DNA of 64,000 nt from QHWK01 sp035259385 (GTDB lineage Bacteria; Acidobacteriota; Vicinamibacteria; Vicinamibacterales; CAVVIG01): positions 62,001 to 126,000 of the forward strand of contig DATFWL010000130.1 of the NCBI GenBank assembly GCA_035259385.1, in the 5' to 3' direction. Made by a program: the position numbers and the translations under genes. The notes under the pieces are model-generated. The model searched no databases and was not told the origin of the DNA. It saw only the letters and a list, made by a program, of their open reading frames with translations. Shown one piece after another: positions 25,457 to 37,039 of this stretch. Numbering within the stretch: position 1 is the first letter of the stretch; the number at the start of each line of letters is the position of its first letter.

Positions 25457-26674
25457 TCACGCGGTCGGAACGGTTGGCGCCGGTACGGGCCGCGCTGGCG
25501 CCGGCAGGGTGAGCATCAGCAGGCCGGCGGCCAGGATGATCGCTGCCATCCAGATCAACAGCGGTGCGTACGTGCCGGTCGCGTCGTACGCCCGGCCGAG
25601 CAGTATCGGACCGAACGTGCCGGCCGCCCCCACGGCCATCCAGATGAAGCCGTACAGCGTCGAGATCGATCGCAGGCCGAAGTGGCGGCCGAGGAGATAC
25701 GGCGCGATGTCGAACTCGCCGCCGGCGCCGATACCGATGAGCACCGCCGCCACCAGGCCGTGCACGAACGTTTGTGCCTCGGCCAATCGCAGCATGCCGG
25801 CTGCCGCCATCGTCAGCAGCGCGCACGCGACGCGCGCGGCAGCGAAGCGATCGATGAGCCATCCGGCAAGCAGCCGACCGGCCAGGTTGCTGGCCGCCAG
25901 CGTCGACACGACGAACGCCGCACGCGCTGGAAGGACGCCGCGGTCGGTGAGCAGCGCGGCGAGGTGGACGCCAGCGCCGGTTGTGGCAACCGTGCTGCCG
26001 AACACGACGATCGTGAGGGTCCAGAAGACGCGCGATCCGAGGGCCCGCCGCACGACCTGCTGCGCGGGCTCGGCCGCGTCCCGCCGCAGCGTCAGTGGAC
26101 CCTCGCGCACCAGCAGCGCGACGATCGGCACGCCGATGGCGACCGTCATCGACCCCAGCGTCAGCCAGGCCACACGCCATCCGGCGGCGCGGATCAGGGA
26201 TTGCGCGAGCGGCGCCAGCACGGACCCCGACACGCCCGCGCCTGCCAGCGTCAACGCGAGCGCGCGGCCGCGGTAGCGGTCGAACCAGCTGAAAATCACA
26301 CGCGAGTACGCGATCGGCGACGCCCCGACCGTCGCGATGCCGATCACGGCAAACGCCGCGTAGACATGCCACAGACGGTCGGTCAGCGCCGACAGCGAGA
26401 TCACCGTCAGCCCCGACAGCAGCAGACAGGGTGCGACGACCCGACGTGCGCCGACGTGGTCGAGCACCATCCCGACCAGCGGCGCCGACACCGCTGTCAG
26501 CAGCATCATCGTGCTGTAGGCGGACGCCGCCATCTGGCGTGACCACGAGAACGTCTCGGCGACCGGCAACAGGAACACGGAGAAGGTCACGATCGGCTGC
26601 GACGCGAAGACGACGCCGACGGTCGCGGCGCCTGCCACCACCCATCCATTGTCGCGGCTCGCCGGAACGCCCAC
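25457..26674 (-). CDS. MFS transporter (monocarboxylate/oxalate-formate antiporter-like)
   Basis: A 405-residue protein with 12 predicted membrane helices in two halves. The loop 2-3 MFS motif appears as GMVLDHVGARRV, and the family-typical VFSWSRQM-like helix 1 end (ETFSWSRQMAASAYSTM) and WFDRYRGRALALTLAGAG are characteristic of the OFA/monocarboxylate porter branch. The substrate is likely a small organic acid, but this is inference. The start codon is GTG with no clear ribosome-binding site, so the exact N-terminus is uncertain. Confidence 0.88.
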   Translation of the reverse strand: MGVPASRDNGWVVAGAATVGVVFASQPIVTFSVFLLPVAETFSWSRQMAASAYSTMMLLTAVSAPLVGMVLDHVGARRVVAPCLLLSGLTVISLSALTDRLWHVYAAFAVIGIATVGASPIAYSRVIFSWFDRYRGRALALTLAGAGVSGSVLAPLAQSLIRAAGWRVAWLTLGSMTVAIGVPIVALLVREGPLTLRRDAAEPAQQVVRRALGSRVFWTLTIVVFGSTVATTGAGVHLAALLTDRGVLPARAAFVVSTLAASNLAGRLLAGWLIDRFAAARVACALLTMAAAGMLRLAEAQTFVHGLVAAVLIGIGAGGEFDIAPYLLGRHFGLRSISTLYGFIWMAVGAAGTFGPILLGRAYDATGTYAPLLIWMAAIILAAGLLMLTLPAPARPVPAPTVPTA

Positions 26675-26744
26675 AGGAGCGGCATTCTAGTGGATCGATC
26701 GATGCGGCGTGATCGAATCGCGAGCGGGTCAGCTCGCTGGTTGG

Positions 26745-27116
26745 TCAGTTCATTGTCGCGACGAGCGGCTGCGCCGACGCGTCGTGAAACGATCCGAAGC
26801 CAACCGGATCGAACTCGGCCAGTTGCGGCGCTTCGACCCAGGTGCAGACCGGAATCTCGGCGGTCTCCGGATCGAGCGCGAGCATCGACAGGAGTTGGAA
26901 GCTCCGGAGGTCGTCGATCGCCAGGCAGACAATCACCAGATCCGGTGTCGTCTTCTTGATGCACGAGTAGGCACGCTCCGTCGACTCGACGAACACCACG
27001 TCGTAGTCGCCGGCGTCGAGAAGCGTATCGAGCACCGCCGGCTGCAGGTCGGTCGCGACGACCGCGACGGTTCTCGGCGTGGTGACCTTCGAGGCGCGGC
27101 CTGCATCGTTCTTCAT
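26745..27116 (-). CDS. Receiver-like protein lacking the phosphoacceptor Asp
   Basis: A 123-residue single-domain protein with the fold pattern of response-regulator receivers: VAVVATD at strand 1, TPDLVIVCLAIDD at strand 3, and DPETAEIPVCTW at strand 4. In PDLVIVCL the position of the phosphorylated Asp (PDLVLLDL in ordinary receivers) is Cys, so it cannot be phosphorylated in the usual way. GGGAG precedes the ATG by seven bases. It is divergent from the first small NHLP-like gene, and the shared interval carries sigma-54-like sites on both strands, suggesting membership of the same regulon. Confidence 0.65.
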   Translation of the reverse strand: MKNDAGRASKVTTPRTVAVVATDLQPAVLDTLLDAGDYDVVFVESTERAYSCIKKTTPDLVIVCLAIDDLRSFQLLSMLALDPETAEIPVCTWVEAPQLAEFDPVGFGSFHDASAQPLVATMN

Positions 27117-27139
27117 GATCAACTCCCGCCGGCGAGCAC

Positions 27140-27157
27140 TGGCAAAGACAATGCCGC
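27140..27157 (-). promoter_or_regulatory. Near-palindromic sigma-54-type promoter
   Basis: On the minus strand the sequence reads CGGCATTGTCTTTGCC, matching the -24 GG and -12 GC spacing (nGGCA-N8-TTGC). It would start transcription about 13 bases before the receiver-like gene's ATG. Because the site is nearly palindromic, the plus strand also reads TGGCAAAGACAATGCC with the same GG/GC spacing. Confidence 0.5.
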
Positions 27158-27216
27158 TACGTTTTGCAGCGTTTTGCGCGGCCGCGGGCGTTGTGGCATC
27201 CAGGCGCCCGTACACA

Positions 27217-27234
27217 TTGCACATGGATGCGCAA
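27217..27234. promoter_or_regulatory. Enhancer-like dyad, copy 1
   Basis: TTGCAC-ATGGAT-GCGCAA, an 18-bp interrupted palindrome of the form TTGYRC-N6-GCGCAA followed by CCCG. It lies 121 bp before the sigma-54 promoter of the first small gene, a usual distance for an activator site. It shares 17 of 22 aligned bases (with the CCCG flank) with the copy at 35291. Confidence 0.55.
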
Positions 27235-27354
27235 CCCGGCGGTTGATCGACAGTCCCCCGACGTCGCCGCGACCTACCGCTGTGCGCCCGCAGTGCCGCT
27301 AACGCGCTCATTCCACGTGGTCTGCCGCCAGCGGACACGCACCGCTCCGGTCAG

Positions 27355-27369
27355 CGGCGCGCCGCTTGC
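27355..27369 (+). promoter_or_regulatory. Sigma-54-type promoter of small gene 1
   Basis: CGGCGCGCCGCTTGC followed by CTTGT: GG and GC at the canonical -24/-12 spacing, and collinear with the promoter before small gene 2 (TGGCGCCCCGTTTGCCTTGC), to which 16 of 20 bases are identical. The ATG of the small gene follows 28 bases after the GC. Confidence 0.6.
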
Positions 27370-27396
27370 CTTGTCACCGCGCGAAAGGTGACGACG

Positions 27397-27636
27397 ATGA
27401 CCAACGACTTCTACCGCTACCGGCAGCAGAGCCTCGAGATCTTCATCGACCACCTCCTCGAGGACGAGGAGCTCCGTGATTCGTTCCTCCGCACCCCGCG
27501 GCAGACCCTGCGGCACGCCGCCGACTGGGGGCTTCCGCTCTGCGAGAGCGAGATGCGCGCCCTCATCGCCGCGGATCCGTCGGTGTGGGACCGGATTGCG
27601 GACGAACTCGACTCGCGGCTGCAGCAGGCGGCCTGA
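27397..27636 (+). CDS. Small NHLP-clan (Os1348-like) protein 1
   Basis: A 79-residue acidic helical protein paralogous to those at 29896 and 35451. The shared pattern is a leading amphipathic helix, an LLEDEELRDSFL-type box, a P-x-x-x-L turn, ALIAADPSVW, and a C-terminal DSRLQQA. This resembles the Os1348 group of the nitrile-hydratase-like leader peptide (NHLP) clan, whose members look like RiPP precursor leaders; whether a peptide is processed from it is unknown, since no Gly-Gly site or core is seen after the helices. AAAGGTGA ahead of the ATG at 27397 decides the start over the upstream GTG. First gene after a sigma-54-type promoter. Confidence 0.72.
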   Translation: MTNDFYRYRQQSLEIFIDHLLEDEELRDSFLRTPRQTLRHAADWGLPLCESEMRALIAADPSVWDRIADELDSRLQQAA

Positions 27637-27680
27637 ACGCGTCGCGATCGCTGGTGAACGCCGTCGCGATCGCCTCTGTC

Positions 27681-29708
27681 ATGATGCCCGGTCCTTCGCG
27701 AGTCGAACTCGCCCGCCTGCGCGACGAGGCCCGCGCGGTCGTTCGCTCGGTGGCCGTCGGGTTCGCTCGCCGGCTCGACGACGATCACGTCTCGGTGCTG
27801 TGCTCGCACGCGAACGGCATCAGCGAGCAGATCGTCGGCACCGCCGACGCGCCGGAGGCGCTGCTGCCGGCCGCAGACGGCAGACGCGGCGTCGGCGCCG
27901 CGGATCTGTGCGCCAACCCCGAAGGCGCCGTCGAGTGGCAGCTTCGGCTCACCGGCGTCACGCAGATTGCATCAGTCGACGTGCCCTCGTCCTCGGAGCC
28001 CACGCGATTCTGGATCGGGTTGGCGGACGCCGCGCCGCCTGCGCCGGATACGCTGGCCGCGATCGAGACGATCGGGCGTCGCAGCCTGCCGATCCTGAAT
28101 CGAGCGCCGTCGGCCGAGGAATCGGTCGAGCACCTGTTGCGCCTGGAAGCCGCGGCGGCGCTGCTGCCGACGCTGGGCCAGGTCCTCGACGTCGGCGATG
28201 TAATCGAGCACTTGTCGATCGTGGCGCGGCGGGCGCTGCCGCACGATCTCCTGTTCCTGCGCTTCTTCGGCGACGATCTGTCGAAGATTGTTCTGTTCGC
28301 GCGGAACGCGCGCGGCGTCGACATCGATCCGGTGCTGCCGCACCTGTACCCGCCGGCACTGACCCGCACCTGGAACTTCGACATCATCGACGATCTCGCC
28401 TGCCACCCGCTCGAGCGCGATCGGCCTCCGCTCTGGATGGGCGCGCGGTCGTCGATTCGCGTGCCAATCAAGCTCGACGATCGCGTCGTCGGCGGGATCG
28501 CGTTCATGTCGTTCGAGCCCCACACCTACGCGATCGACGACGTCGAGGTCGGCCGCCGACTGGCCGACCATCTGGCGGTGGCGGTGTCGCGTCAACGCCT
28601 CGTCGAGCAGGCGCGCCAGAACGAAACGCTGAGCGTGAGAGCCACGAAAAGCGCGGCGCTCGTCAAACGCGACGACGAAGCGACTCCGAGGGCCTCAACG
28701 CTCGAGCTGCGGGTGAAGTCGCTCGCCGAGGAGTTGGACGCCGGCACCGGCTACCGGCGCGTCGTCGGCGACTCGCCGCAGTGGCGCGGTGTGCTCAGGC
28801 AGGCGATGCAGGTCGCGTCCACCGACACGACGTCGCTGCTGCTCGGAGAGTCGGGCACCGGCAAGGAAGTGATCGCGCGCTTTCTGCACCGCGCCTCGCC
28901 ACGCGCGGCCGGTCCGTTCGTCGCGCTGAACTGCGCGGCGCTGCCGGAGCAGCTGCTCGAGGCGGAGCTGTTCGGCTACGAACGCGGCGCCTTCACTGGC
29001 GCGACCCAGAGCAAGCCCGGGCAGCTCGAACAGGCCGCGGGCGGCACGCTGTTCCTCGATGAAGTCGGCGAGATGAGCCCGTCGGCGCAGGCGAAGTTCC
29101 TGCGGGTACTCCAGGAGCGCGAGTTCCAGCGGCTCGGCGGGACGAGAGTCCTGCGCACGGACGCGCGCATCGTGGCCGCAACCAATCGCGATCTGCGACG
29201 CGCGATCGCGCAGGGTCACTTCCGCGAAGACCTGTTCTACCGGCTGAACGTGTTCGCGATCCGCCTGCCGCCGCTGCGTGATCGGCGGGACGACATCCTG
29301 GTGCTCGCCGAGGCGTTCCTCGCCGACATCGCCCGCGGCCTCGGGTGCCCGCCAGCCGGCATCTCGCGCGACGCGCGGCGGATGCTGATCGACTACTCGT
29401 GGCCCGGCAACGTCCGCGAGCTGCGCAACTCGCTCGAGCGGGCGGCGATCCTCTGCGACGGCGGGCTGATCACGACCGACCACCTGTCGTTGTGTCCTCT
29501 GCCCGCGGCTGTGGCACCGCCGGACACGACCAAACGTGCCGGACCCGCTTCACCGCCGTCGTCAATCGACGAGCTGCGATCGATTGAGCGGTCGATGATC
29601 GAGGAAGCCCTGCGCGAGGCGCGGTACAACAAGTCGAAGGCGGCCAAGGCGCTCGGGCTGACACGCCAGCAGCTGTACGTCAGGCTGCGCAAGCATGCCA
29701 TCGAGTAG
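27681..29708 (+). CDS. GAF-domain sigma-54-dependent activator 1
   Basis: A 675-residue regulator. After an N-terminal sensory region of about 140 residues there is one GAF domain (about 150-315), a helical linker, a AAA+ sigma-54 interaction domain (Walker A GESGTGKE at 389-396, GAFTGA at 436-441, Walker B GTLFLDEVGEM, arginine-finger region FREDLFYRLNVF) and a Fis-type helix-turn-helix at the end (SKAAKALGLTRQQLY). It should remodel RNA polymerase at sigma-54 promoters in response to a ligand sensed by the GAF part. It follows small gene 1 by 44 bp, apparently in the same operon. The start among the clustered ATG/GTG codons is uncertain. Confidence 0.93.
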   Translation: MMPGPSRVELARLRDEARAVVRSVAVGFARRLDDDHVSVLCSHANGISEQIVGTADAPEALLPAADGRRGVGAADLCANPEGAVEWQLRLTGVTQIASVDVPSSSEPTRFWIGLADAAPPAPDTLAAIETIGRRSLPILNRAPSAEESVEHLLRLEAAAALLPTLGQVLDVGDVIEHLSIVARRALPHDLLFLRFFGDDLSKIVLFARNARGVDIDPVLPHLYPPALTRTWNFDIIDDLACHPLERDRPPLWMGARSSIRVPIKLDDRVVGGIAFMSFEPHTYAIDDVEVGRRLADHLAVAVSRQRLVEQARQNETLSVRATKSAALVKRDDEATPRASTLELRVKSLAEELDAGTGYRRVVGDSPQWRGVLRQAMQVASTDTTSLLLGESGTGKEVIARFLHRASPRAAGPFVALNCAALPEQLLEAELFGYERGAFTGATQSKPGQLEQAAGGTLFLDEVGEMSPSAQAKFLRVLQEREFQRLGGTRVLRTDARIVAATNRDLRRAIAQGHFREDLFYRLNVFAIRLPPLRDRRDDILVLAEAFLADIARGLGCPPAGISRDARRMLIDYSWPGNVRELRNSLERAAILCDGGLITTDHLSLCPLPAAVAPPDTTKRAGPASPPSSIDELRSIERSMIEEALREARYNKSKAAKALGLTRQQLYVRLRKHAIE

Positions 29709-29743
29709 ACGGACGCAGGACAGGCTGGCCGGAAGGACGCACC

Positions 29744-29761
29744 TTGTCGGTTTGTGCGCAG
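29744..29761. promoter_or_regulatory. Enhancer-like dyad, copy 2
   Basis: TTGTCG-GTTTGT-GCGCAG, the most degenerate of the three copies: the right half is nearly intact while the left half is changed. It lies 89 bp before the sigma-54 promoter of small gene 2, just after activator 1. Confidence 0.4.
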
Positions 29762-29849
29762 GACGCGCTCGACGTGCCGTGCGGGGCTGGCGATGGTCAA
29801 CCGCCGGCGTGTGTGCCACTTAGACGCGTTGACGGATCGACGCGGCGCA

Positions 29850-29864
29850 TGGCGCCCCGTTTGC
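29850..29864 (+). promoter_or_regulatory. Sigma-54-type promoter of small gene 2
   Basis: TGGCGCCCCGTTTGC, a strong match to the -24/-12 consensus (TGGC-N8-TTGC). The GTG start of the small gene follows 32 bases after the GC. The site rules out a start at the ATG-like codons around 29866-29874, which would lie at or before the expected transcription start. Confidence 0.7.
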
Positions 29865-29895
29865 CTTGCAGCATGAGCGGGGAGACGCGAACGCT

Positions 29896-30159
29896 GTGAC
29901 GCAACGGAGCATCGAGATCGTCATCGGACGGCTGCTGACCGACGAGGAGTTTCGCGACACGTTTCTGAGCAATCCGTACCGTGCGCTGGGCGGCCTGCTC
30001 GAACACGGCACGGAGTTGAGCCACGCCGAGATCGCCGCGCTGATCGCGGTCGATGTGAGCCTCTGGCTGCGCGTCGCAGAACAGATCGATCCGCGGCTGC
30101 AGAAGGCCAGCTTGAAACCGCCGCCTCGCGACGCTGACGCGTCCGACAGCGGCATGTGA
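29896..30159 (+). CDS. Small NHLP-clan (Os1348-like) protein 2
   Basis: An 87-residue paralogue of the small proteins at 27397 and 35451. It keeps the family order: TQRSIEIVIGRLLTDEEFRD, a central turn, ELSHAEIAALIAVD and IDPRLQKA, then has a 20-residue proline/aspartate-rich tail (LKPPPRDADASD) the other two lack. The GTG at 29896 is chosen because the sigma-54 promoter ends at 29864 and because the third paralogue starts identically (GTGACGCAACG). The tail is the only obvious candidate for a variable peptide region. Confidence 0.72.
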   Translation: MTQRSIEIVIGRLLTDEEFRDTFLSNPYRALGGLLEHGTELSHAEIAALIAVDVSLWLRVAEQIDPRLQKASLKPPPRDADASDSGM

Positions 30160-30253
30160 GTTCGTCCCGCCTTCATCTCCCGCCGTGGCGACGGCCTGCC
30201 GCAGTCCTTGCGACGGAACGAGCCACGACCACCCGCCCCACTCCTGCCTGCGA

Positions 30254-30284
30254 CGGCGCTTGACCGGATTCCGGTCGAGCGCCG
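30254..30284. terminator. Strong GC hairpin after small gene 2
   Basis: CGGCGCTTGACCGG and CCGGTCGAGCGCCG form a 14-bp stem with one wobble and a three-base loop (ATT). It lies 95 bp after small gene 2 and 55 bp before the decayed regulator. No T-run follows, so it may be an attenuator or RNA-stability element limiting expression of the regulator genes relative to the small gene. Confidence 0.5.
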
Positions 30285-30339
30285 CCCACGATCGTCGACT
30301 GCTGCCACTATCTGAGCGCTATGTGAGACTGTGCGCTCG

Positions 30340-32164
30340 ATGGCCGTGGCCGACACAGCGAGCGACAGGATCCGCGCCCTCCACCGGACAGCGGCAGCCG
30401 ATTTTGCAGGGAGCGGTGTCGGCGTCGTGCGGAGCGACGGACCCGATCACCTCGAGCTCCAGTACGTGGACTGTCTGGGCGCGACGGCCTACCGCGTTCC
30501 AGTCGATCAGATGCCCGAGGCGTTCAGGCCGTCCCGCCGACGTGAGGCATCTGTCCGCCGAGGATCTCGAACGGAATGCCGCACGGCTCGTCGAGTCTCG
30601 CGTGCTCAACGCGAGCCTGCCCGAGCACGTCCGCGGCCCGCGTCCGATCCGGCAGGTCTTCACGCTGCCGCTGCACGATCACGATGAAGAGATGCTGCTG
30701 ATCGTTGCGCTGGCCGACAACGATCCGCCGCTGCCCGCCCGGATCTCGGCGATCGAGCGCTCGCCGCTCGCGCCGCGGACGATCCGGCGGCGCCTCCCTC
30801 CGACGAGATCGGCCTGCTGCGCCGCCTCGCAGCTGTCGAACGGCTGTTGCCGGCGTTTTTCCGTGTGCTCGACGTTCGCGAGATCTTCGACCGCCTGTCG
30901 GCGATCACCAGGGACGTGCTGCGCCACGACTTCGCCTCGCTCGGCGTCCTCGGCGAGAGCCTCGACCGGATCGACGTCTACGCGCAGACCACCGCCGGGT
31001 CGGCTCCGCAGGACGGCCCGGTGCCGTTTCCGCGCGTGCAGACCGAGACGTGGCAGTACCGCTTCGTCGACGATTTGACGGCGAGTCCGATGGACCGCGA
31101 CCAGCCGATCGTGAGAGACGGCGGCCGTTCGTCGATCCGGGTCGCCGTCCGCCTCGATGAGCGCGTCCTCGGCGCGCTCAATTTCACGTCCTGCGAGCCG
31201 ATTCCGTACACCTCTGCCGACCTCGTCGTCGCGCGTCGCGTCGCCGACTACATCGCGCTGGCGCTCTCACACCAGCGCCTGGCCGACCAACACCGCCGGG
31301 CGGCGGCCCTGCGCGAGCGCGCCGCCAACCTGGAGGTGCTCGACGGGCTGCTGGCGACGCTGACCGGAGTCCTCGATATCCGCGAGGTGTTCGACCGCGT
31401 CTCGGCGATCGCGCAGCGCGTGCTGCCGCACGACGGGTTGACGCTGATGGAGATCATCGACGACGGCGCGAAGATCCGCATGCATGCGAGCATGGGCTTC
31501 GGGCCGCTGCCGACGCCGTACGAATACTCGCCGGGCAGGATCCGTCTGCTCAGCCAGCCGAACGAATACAAGGTGATCGCGGATATGCGCGAGCAGCCGG
31601 AATACGCGGCGAGCCCGGCGCTCGCGGCGGGCATGCGCGCGCTGCTCGTGACCTCGATTCGCGTCGAGGGCCGTCAGTACGGCGGCCTGACCTTCTACTC
31701 GAAGCAGCCCGGCCGCTATACACGCGACGATGCGCTGATCGCCGGCCGCATTGCCGACCATGTCGCGCTCGCGCTGTCGCATCACCGCCTCGCCGAGCAG
31801 GCCCGCCGCAACGAAGAACTGCGCGCGCGCGCCGAGAAGAGCGACCTGATCGATGAGGCGCTCGCATCGGTGCTCGACACCGGCGACCTGCAGGCCGCCT
31901 TCGATCGCGTCTCGAACGTCGTGCAGAAGGTGCTGCCGCACGACGCGCTGCTGCTCGCGGTGCGCCTGCGTGAGGGCCAGCGCGCCAGGGTCTACGCCGC
32001 CAGGACGTCGAGCGCCCGGCCGTTCCCGGAGATCGTCGACGTCCCGCCGCGGCTCGTTGCCGATCCGAGCTGGGAATTCGATCTCGTCGACGACCTGCAG
32101 GCGTCGCCGGATCAGCAGCATCTGTGGACGACGCAGCAGGGCGCGCAAGTACGGTCTCGAGTAA
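30340..32164 (+). pseudogene. Decayed GAF-domain sigma-54 activator
   Basis: The product would parallel activator 3: an N-terminal region beginning VADTASDRIRALHR, then three GAF-type domains (repeats containing VLRHDFASLGVLG, VLPHDGLTLMEI and VLPHDALLLAVR). It is split by frameshifts near 30530 and 30780, and by a third near 32145 that leads into a stop (ARKYGLE). The AAA+ and DNA-binding domains are absent; activator 3 begins 50 bp later. From 30847 a frame of 464 codons stays open, so a GAF-only protein could still be made if a start existed, but no convincing one is seen. Scattered frameshifts plus a missing 3' half indicate a pseudogene rather than sequencing error alone. Confidence 0.75.
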
Positions 32165-32215
32165 CCACCAGAAGTTTGCGGATCCCCGCCTTGCCGTGTG
32201 CGACCATACCACGCC

Positions 32216-35260
<3,045 letters not shown>

Positions 35261-35290
35261 AGCCGACAGCCTGGCGACGACCCGGACAGG

Positions 35291-35308
35291 TTGTACCTTT
35301 TTGCGCAA
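35291..35308. promoter_or_regulatory. Enhancer-like dyad, copy 3
   Basis: TTGTAC-CTTTTT-GCGCAA followed by CCCG, matching the dyad at 27217. It lies 31 bases after the activator gene's stop and 99 bp before the sigma-54 promoter of small gene 3. Confidence 0.55.
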
Positions 35309-35406
35309 CCCGAATCGGGCTGCCCGACATCCGTCCGTTCCGCGTCCTCCCCGCAACGCCATAGACGCACGCGAGTTGTCGTCGCGATCGCGCCGCCCGC
35401 GCGACG

Positions 35407-35421
35407 TGGCCCCGGCGTTGC
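35407..35421 (+). promoter_or_regulatory. Sigma-54-type promoter of small gene 3 and efflux operon
   Basis: TGGCCCCGGCGTTGC, with GG and GC at the -24/-12 spacing and TTGC at -12. The GTG start of small gene 3 follows 30 bases after the GC. As the genes behind it overlap or nearly touch, this promoter could drive the run up to zwf. Confidence 0.65.
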
Positions 35422-35450
35422 CTGAACGACACGCGTGAAAGTGGGAACGC

Positions 35451-35681
35451 GTGACGCAACGCTGGATTGAAATCGTCATTGGCAAGCTGGTCACCGACGC
35501 CGCGCTCAGGGACGCGTTCCTGGCCGCGCCGCATGACACGCTGCGGCGGCTCGTCGATCACGGCGTGCACCTGACGCGCGCCGAGATCGCCGCGCTCGTC
35601 GCGATCGACCCGCGGCTGTGGACGTCCACCGCCGAGCACATCGATCTCACGCTGCTCGAAACCAACGCAGACACCGAATGA
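35451..35681 (+). CDS. Small NHLP-clan (Os1348-like) protein 3
   Basis: A 76-residue paralogue (TQRWIEIVIGKLVTDAALRD, LTRAEIAALVAIDPRLW, IDLTLLETN). It lacks the RLQ ending of the other two and any tail. Its stop overlaps the start of the TolC-type gene (ATGA), making it the translationally coupled first gene of the efflux operon, which is unusual for a stand-alone small protein and suggests a functional tie to export. It starts with GTG behind GTGGGAA; the upstream sigma-54 promoter supports this start. Confidence 0.72.
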   Translation: MTQRWIEIVIGKLVTDAALRDAFLAAPHDTLRRLVDHGVHLTRAEIAALVAIDPRLWTSTAEHIDLTLLETNADTE

Positions 35682-37039
35682 GGCCACCCGTGACACAACG
35701 CTGGGCCATCCTCGGGCTCGTCGTCCTGCTCGTACCCGCGGCTGCTGCCGCACAACCGGCCGGCACGCGCGAGACGTTGTCGCTCGACACCGCGATCGGT
35801 CTCGCCGTCGCCAACAACCGGCAGATCCGCGCCGCCCGACTGCAGGTCGATCGCGATGAAGACGACCTCGCGGCCGCGCGGACGCGGCGGCTGCCCGCCT
35901 TCGAGACCACGATGCTGGGCTCGCAACTGCTGACGCCGGTCCAATTCTCGTTTCCGAAAGCGGCGTTCGGCGATTTTCCCGGCATCGGTCCGGTGCCCGC
36001 CACCGACACCAGCGTGACGACGCCGCAGCGGCCGACCTTGCTGCTGACGTCCCAGGTGACGCAGCCGCTGTCGCAGCTGATTCGGATCAATCTCGGCATC
36101 CGCGGCGCTGAGGCGACGCGCGAACTCGATCGCGAGCACGCGCGCGACCAGGAGTTGACCGTGGTCAACACGGTCAAACGGTTGTATTTCGCGATTCTGC
36201 AGAACGAGACGGCGATTGCCGCCAGCGACGAAGCGATTGCGACCTACCGCGAGCTCGATCGCACGCTCGAACTCCGCGTGGCGCAGCGGATTGCGCTGCG
36301 CGGCGACGCGCTCGACGTGCAGGCGCGGCTGGCGCAGGAAGAGCTCACCCGGCTGAGCCGCGCCAACGCCCTCGAGTCGCAGAAGGAGCAGCTCAATCAG
36401 CTCCTCGGCCGCGACGTGCGCACCGAGTTCGATACGGCGGCCGTCGCCGACATCTCGATCCTCGACGTCGATCTGCGCGCCGCCCAGGGCCGTGCGCTCG
36501 ATCGCCGGCCCGACGTCCGCCAGGCGCGCCTCAAGGCGCAGCAGGCCGAGATCGATCGCCGGATGAAGAAGGCGGAATGGATTCCCGACGTCGGCCTCGC
36601 CGTCTCGTACAACTCGAACTTCAACCTGGACGTGATGCCGAAGAATCTCGCGTCCGCCGGTGTTCAGGTGAAGTGGGAGCCATTCGACTGGGGCCGCAAG
36701 GGCCGCGAGCTCGCGTCGAAGAGCCACGCCGTCGAGCAGGCGCAGCTCGCCGTCCGCGAGACCGAGGATCACGCCGTCGTCGAGGTGAACGACCGGTTCC
36801 GCAAGCTCGGCGAGGCGAAAGCGCTGCTGAAGGTCGCCGACACGTCGCGCACGGCCGCCCGCGAGAAGCTGCGCGTGAAGACCAACCAGTTCCAGATCGA
36901 GGCGGCGGTGCTGTCCGATGTCCTGCACCTGCGCGCCGATCTGGCCGATGCCACCGATCGCTATCAACAGGCGCTGTCGAACTTCTGGACCTCGAAAGCG
37001 GACTTCGAACGCGCCATCGGGGAGGACCTGATCCAATGA
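35678..37039 (+). CDS. TolC-family outer-membrane efflux protein
   Basis: A 453-residue protein with a signal peptide (LGLVVLLVPAAAAAQ) and two repeats of long coiled-coil helices with short strands, the TolC/OprM layout (LSLDTAIGLAVANNRQIRAARLQVDRD; ALDRRPDVRQARLKAQQAE). No lipobox is seen. It would form the outer-membrane channel of the tripartite pump encoded with the next two genes. It overlaps the small gene before it and the adaptor gene after it (ATGA at both ends). A GTG 12 bases further in (CCCGTGACACAACG) is an alternative start. Confidence 0.93.
   Translation: MRPPVTQRWAILGLVVLLVPAAAAAQPAGTRETLSLDTAIGLAVANNRQIRAARLQVDRDEDDLAAARTRRLPAFETTMLGSQLLTPVQFSFPKAAFGDFPGIGPVPATDTSVTTPQRPTLLLTSQVTQPLSQLIRINLGIRGAEATRELDREHARDQELTVVNTVKRLYFAILQNETAIAASDEAIATYRELDRTLELRVAQRIALRGDALDVQARLAQEELTRLSRANALESQKEQLNQLLGRDVRTEFDTAAVADISILDVDLRAAQGRALDRRPDVRQARLKAQQAEIDRRMKKAEWIPDVGLAVSYNSNFNLDVMPKNLASAGVQVKWEPFDWGRKGRELASKSHAVEQAQLAVRETEDHAVVEVNDRFRKLGEAKALLKVADTSRTAAREKLRVKTNQFQIEAAVLSDVLHLRADLADATDRYQQALSNFWTSKADFERAIGEDLIQ

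Noticed and set aside
29866..29895. Longer start for small protein 2
   Set aside because: The sigma-54 -12 element ends at 29864, so this start would precede the expected transcript; the paralogue at 35451 starts with the same GTGACGCAACG.
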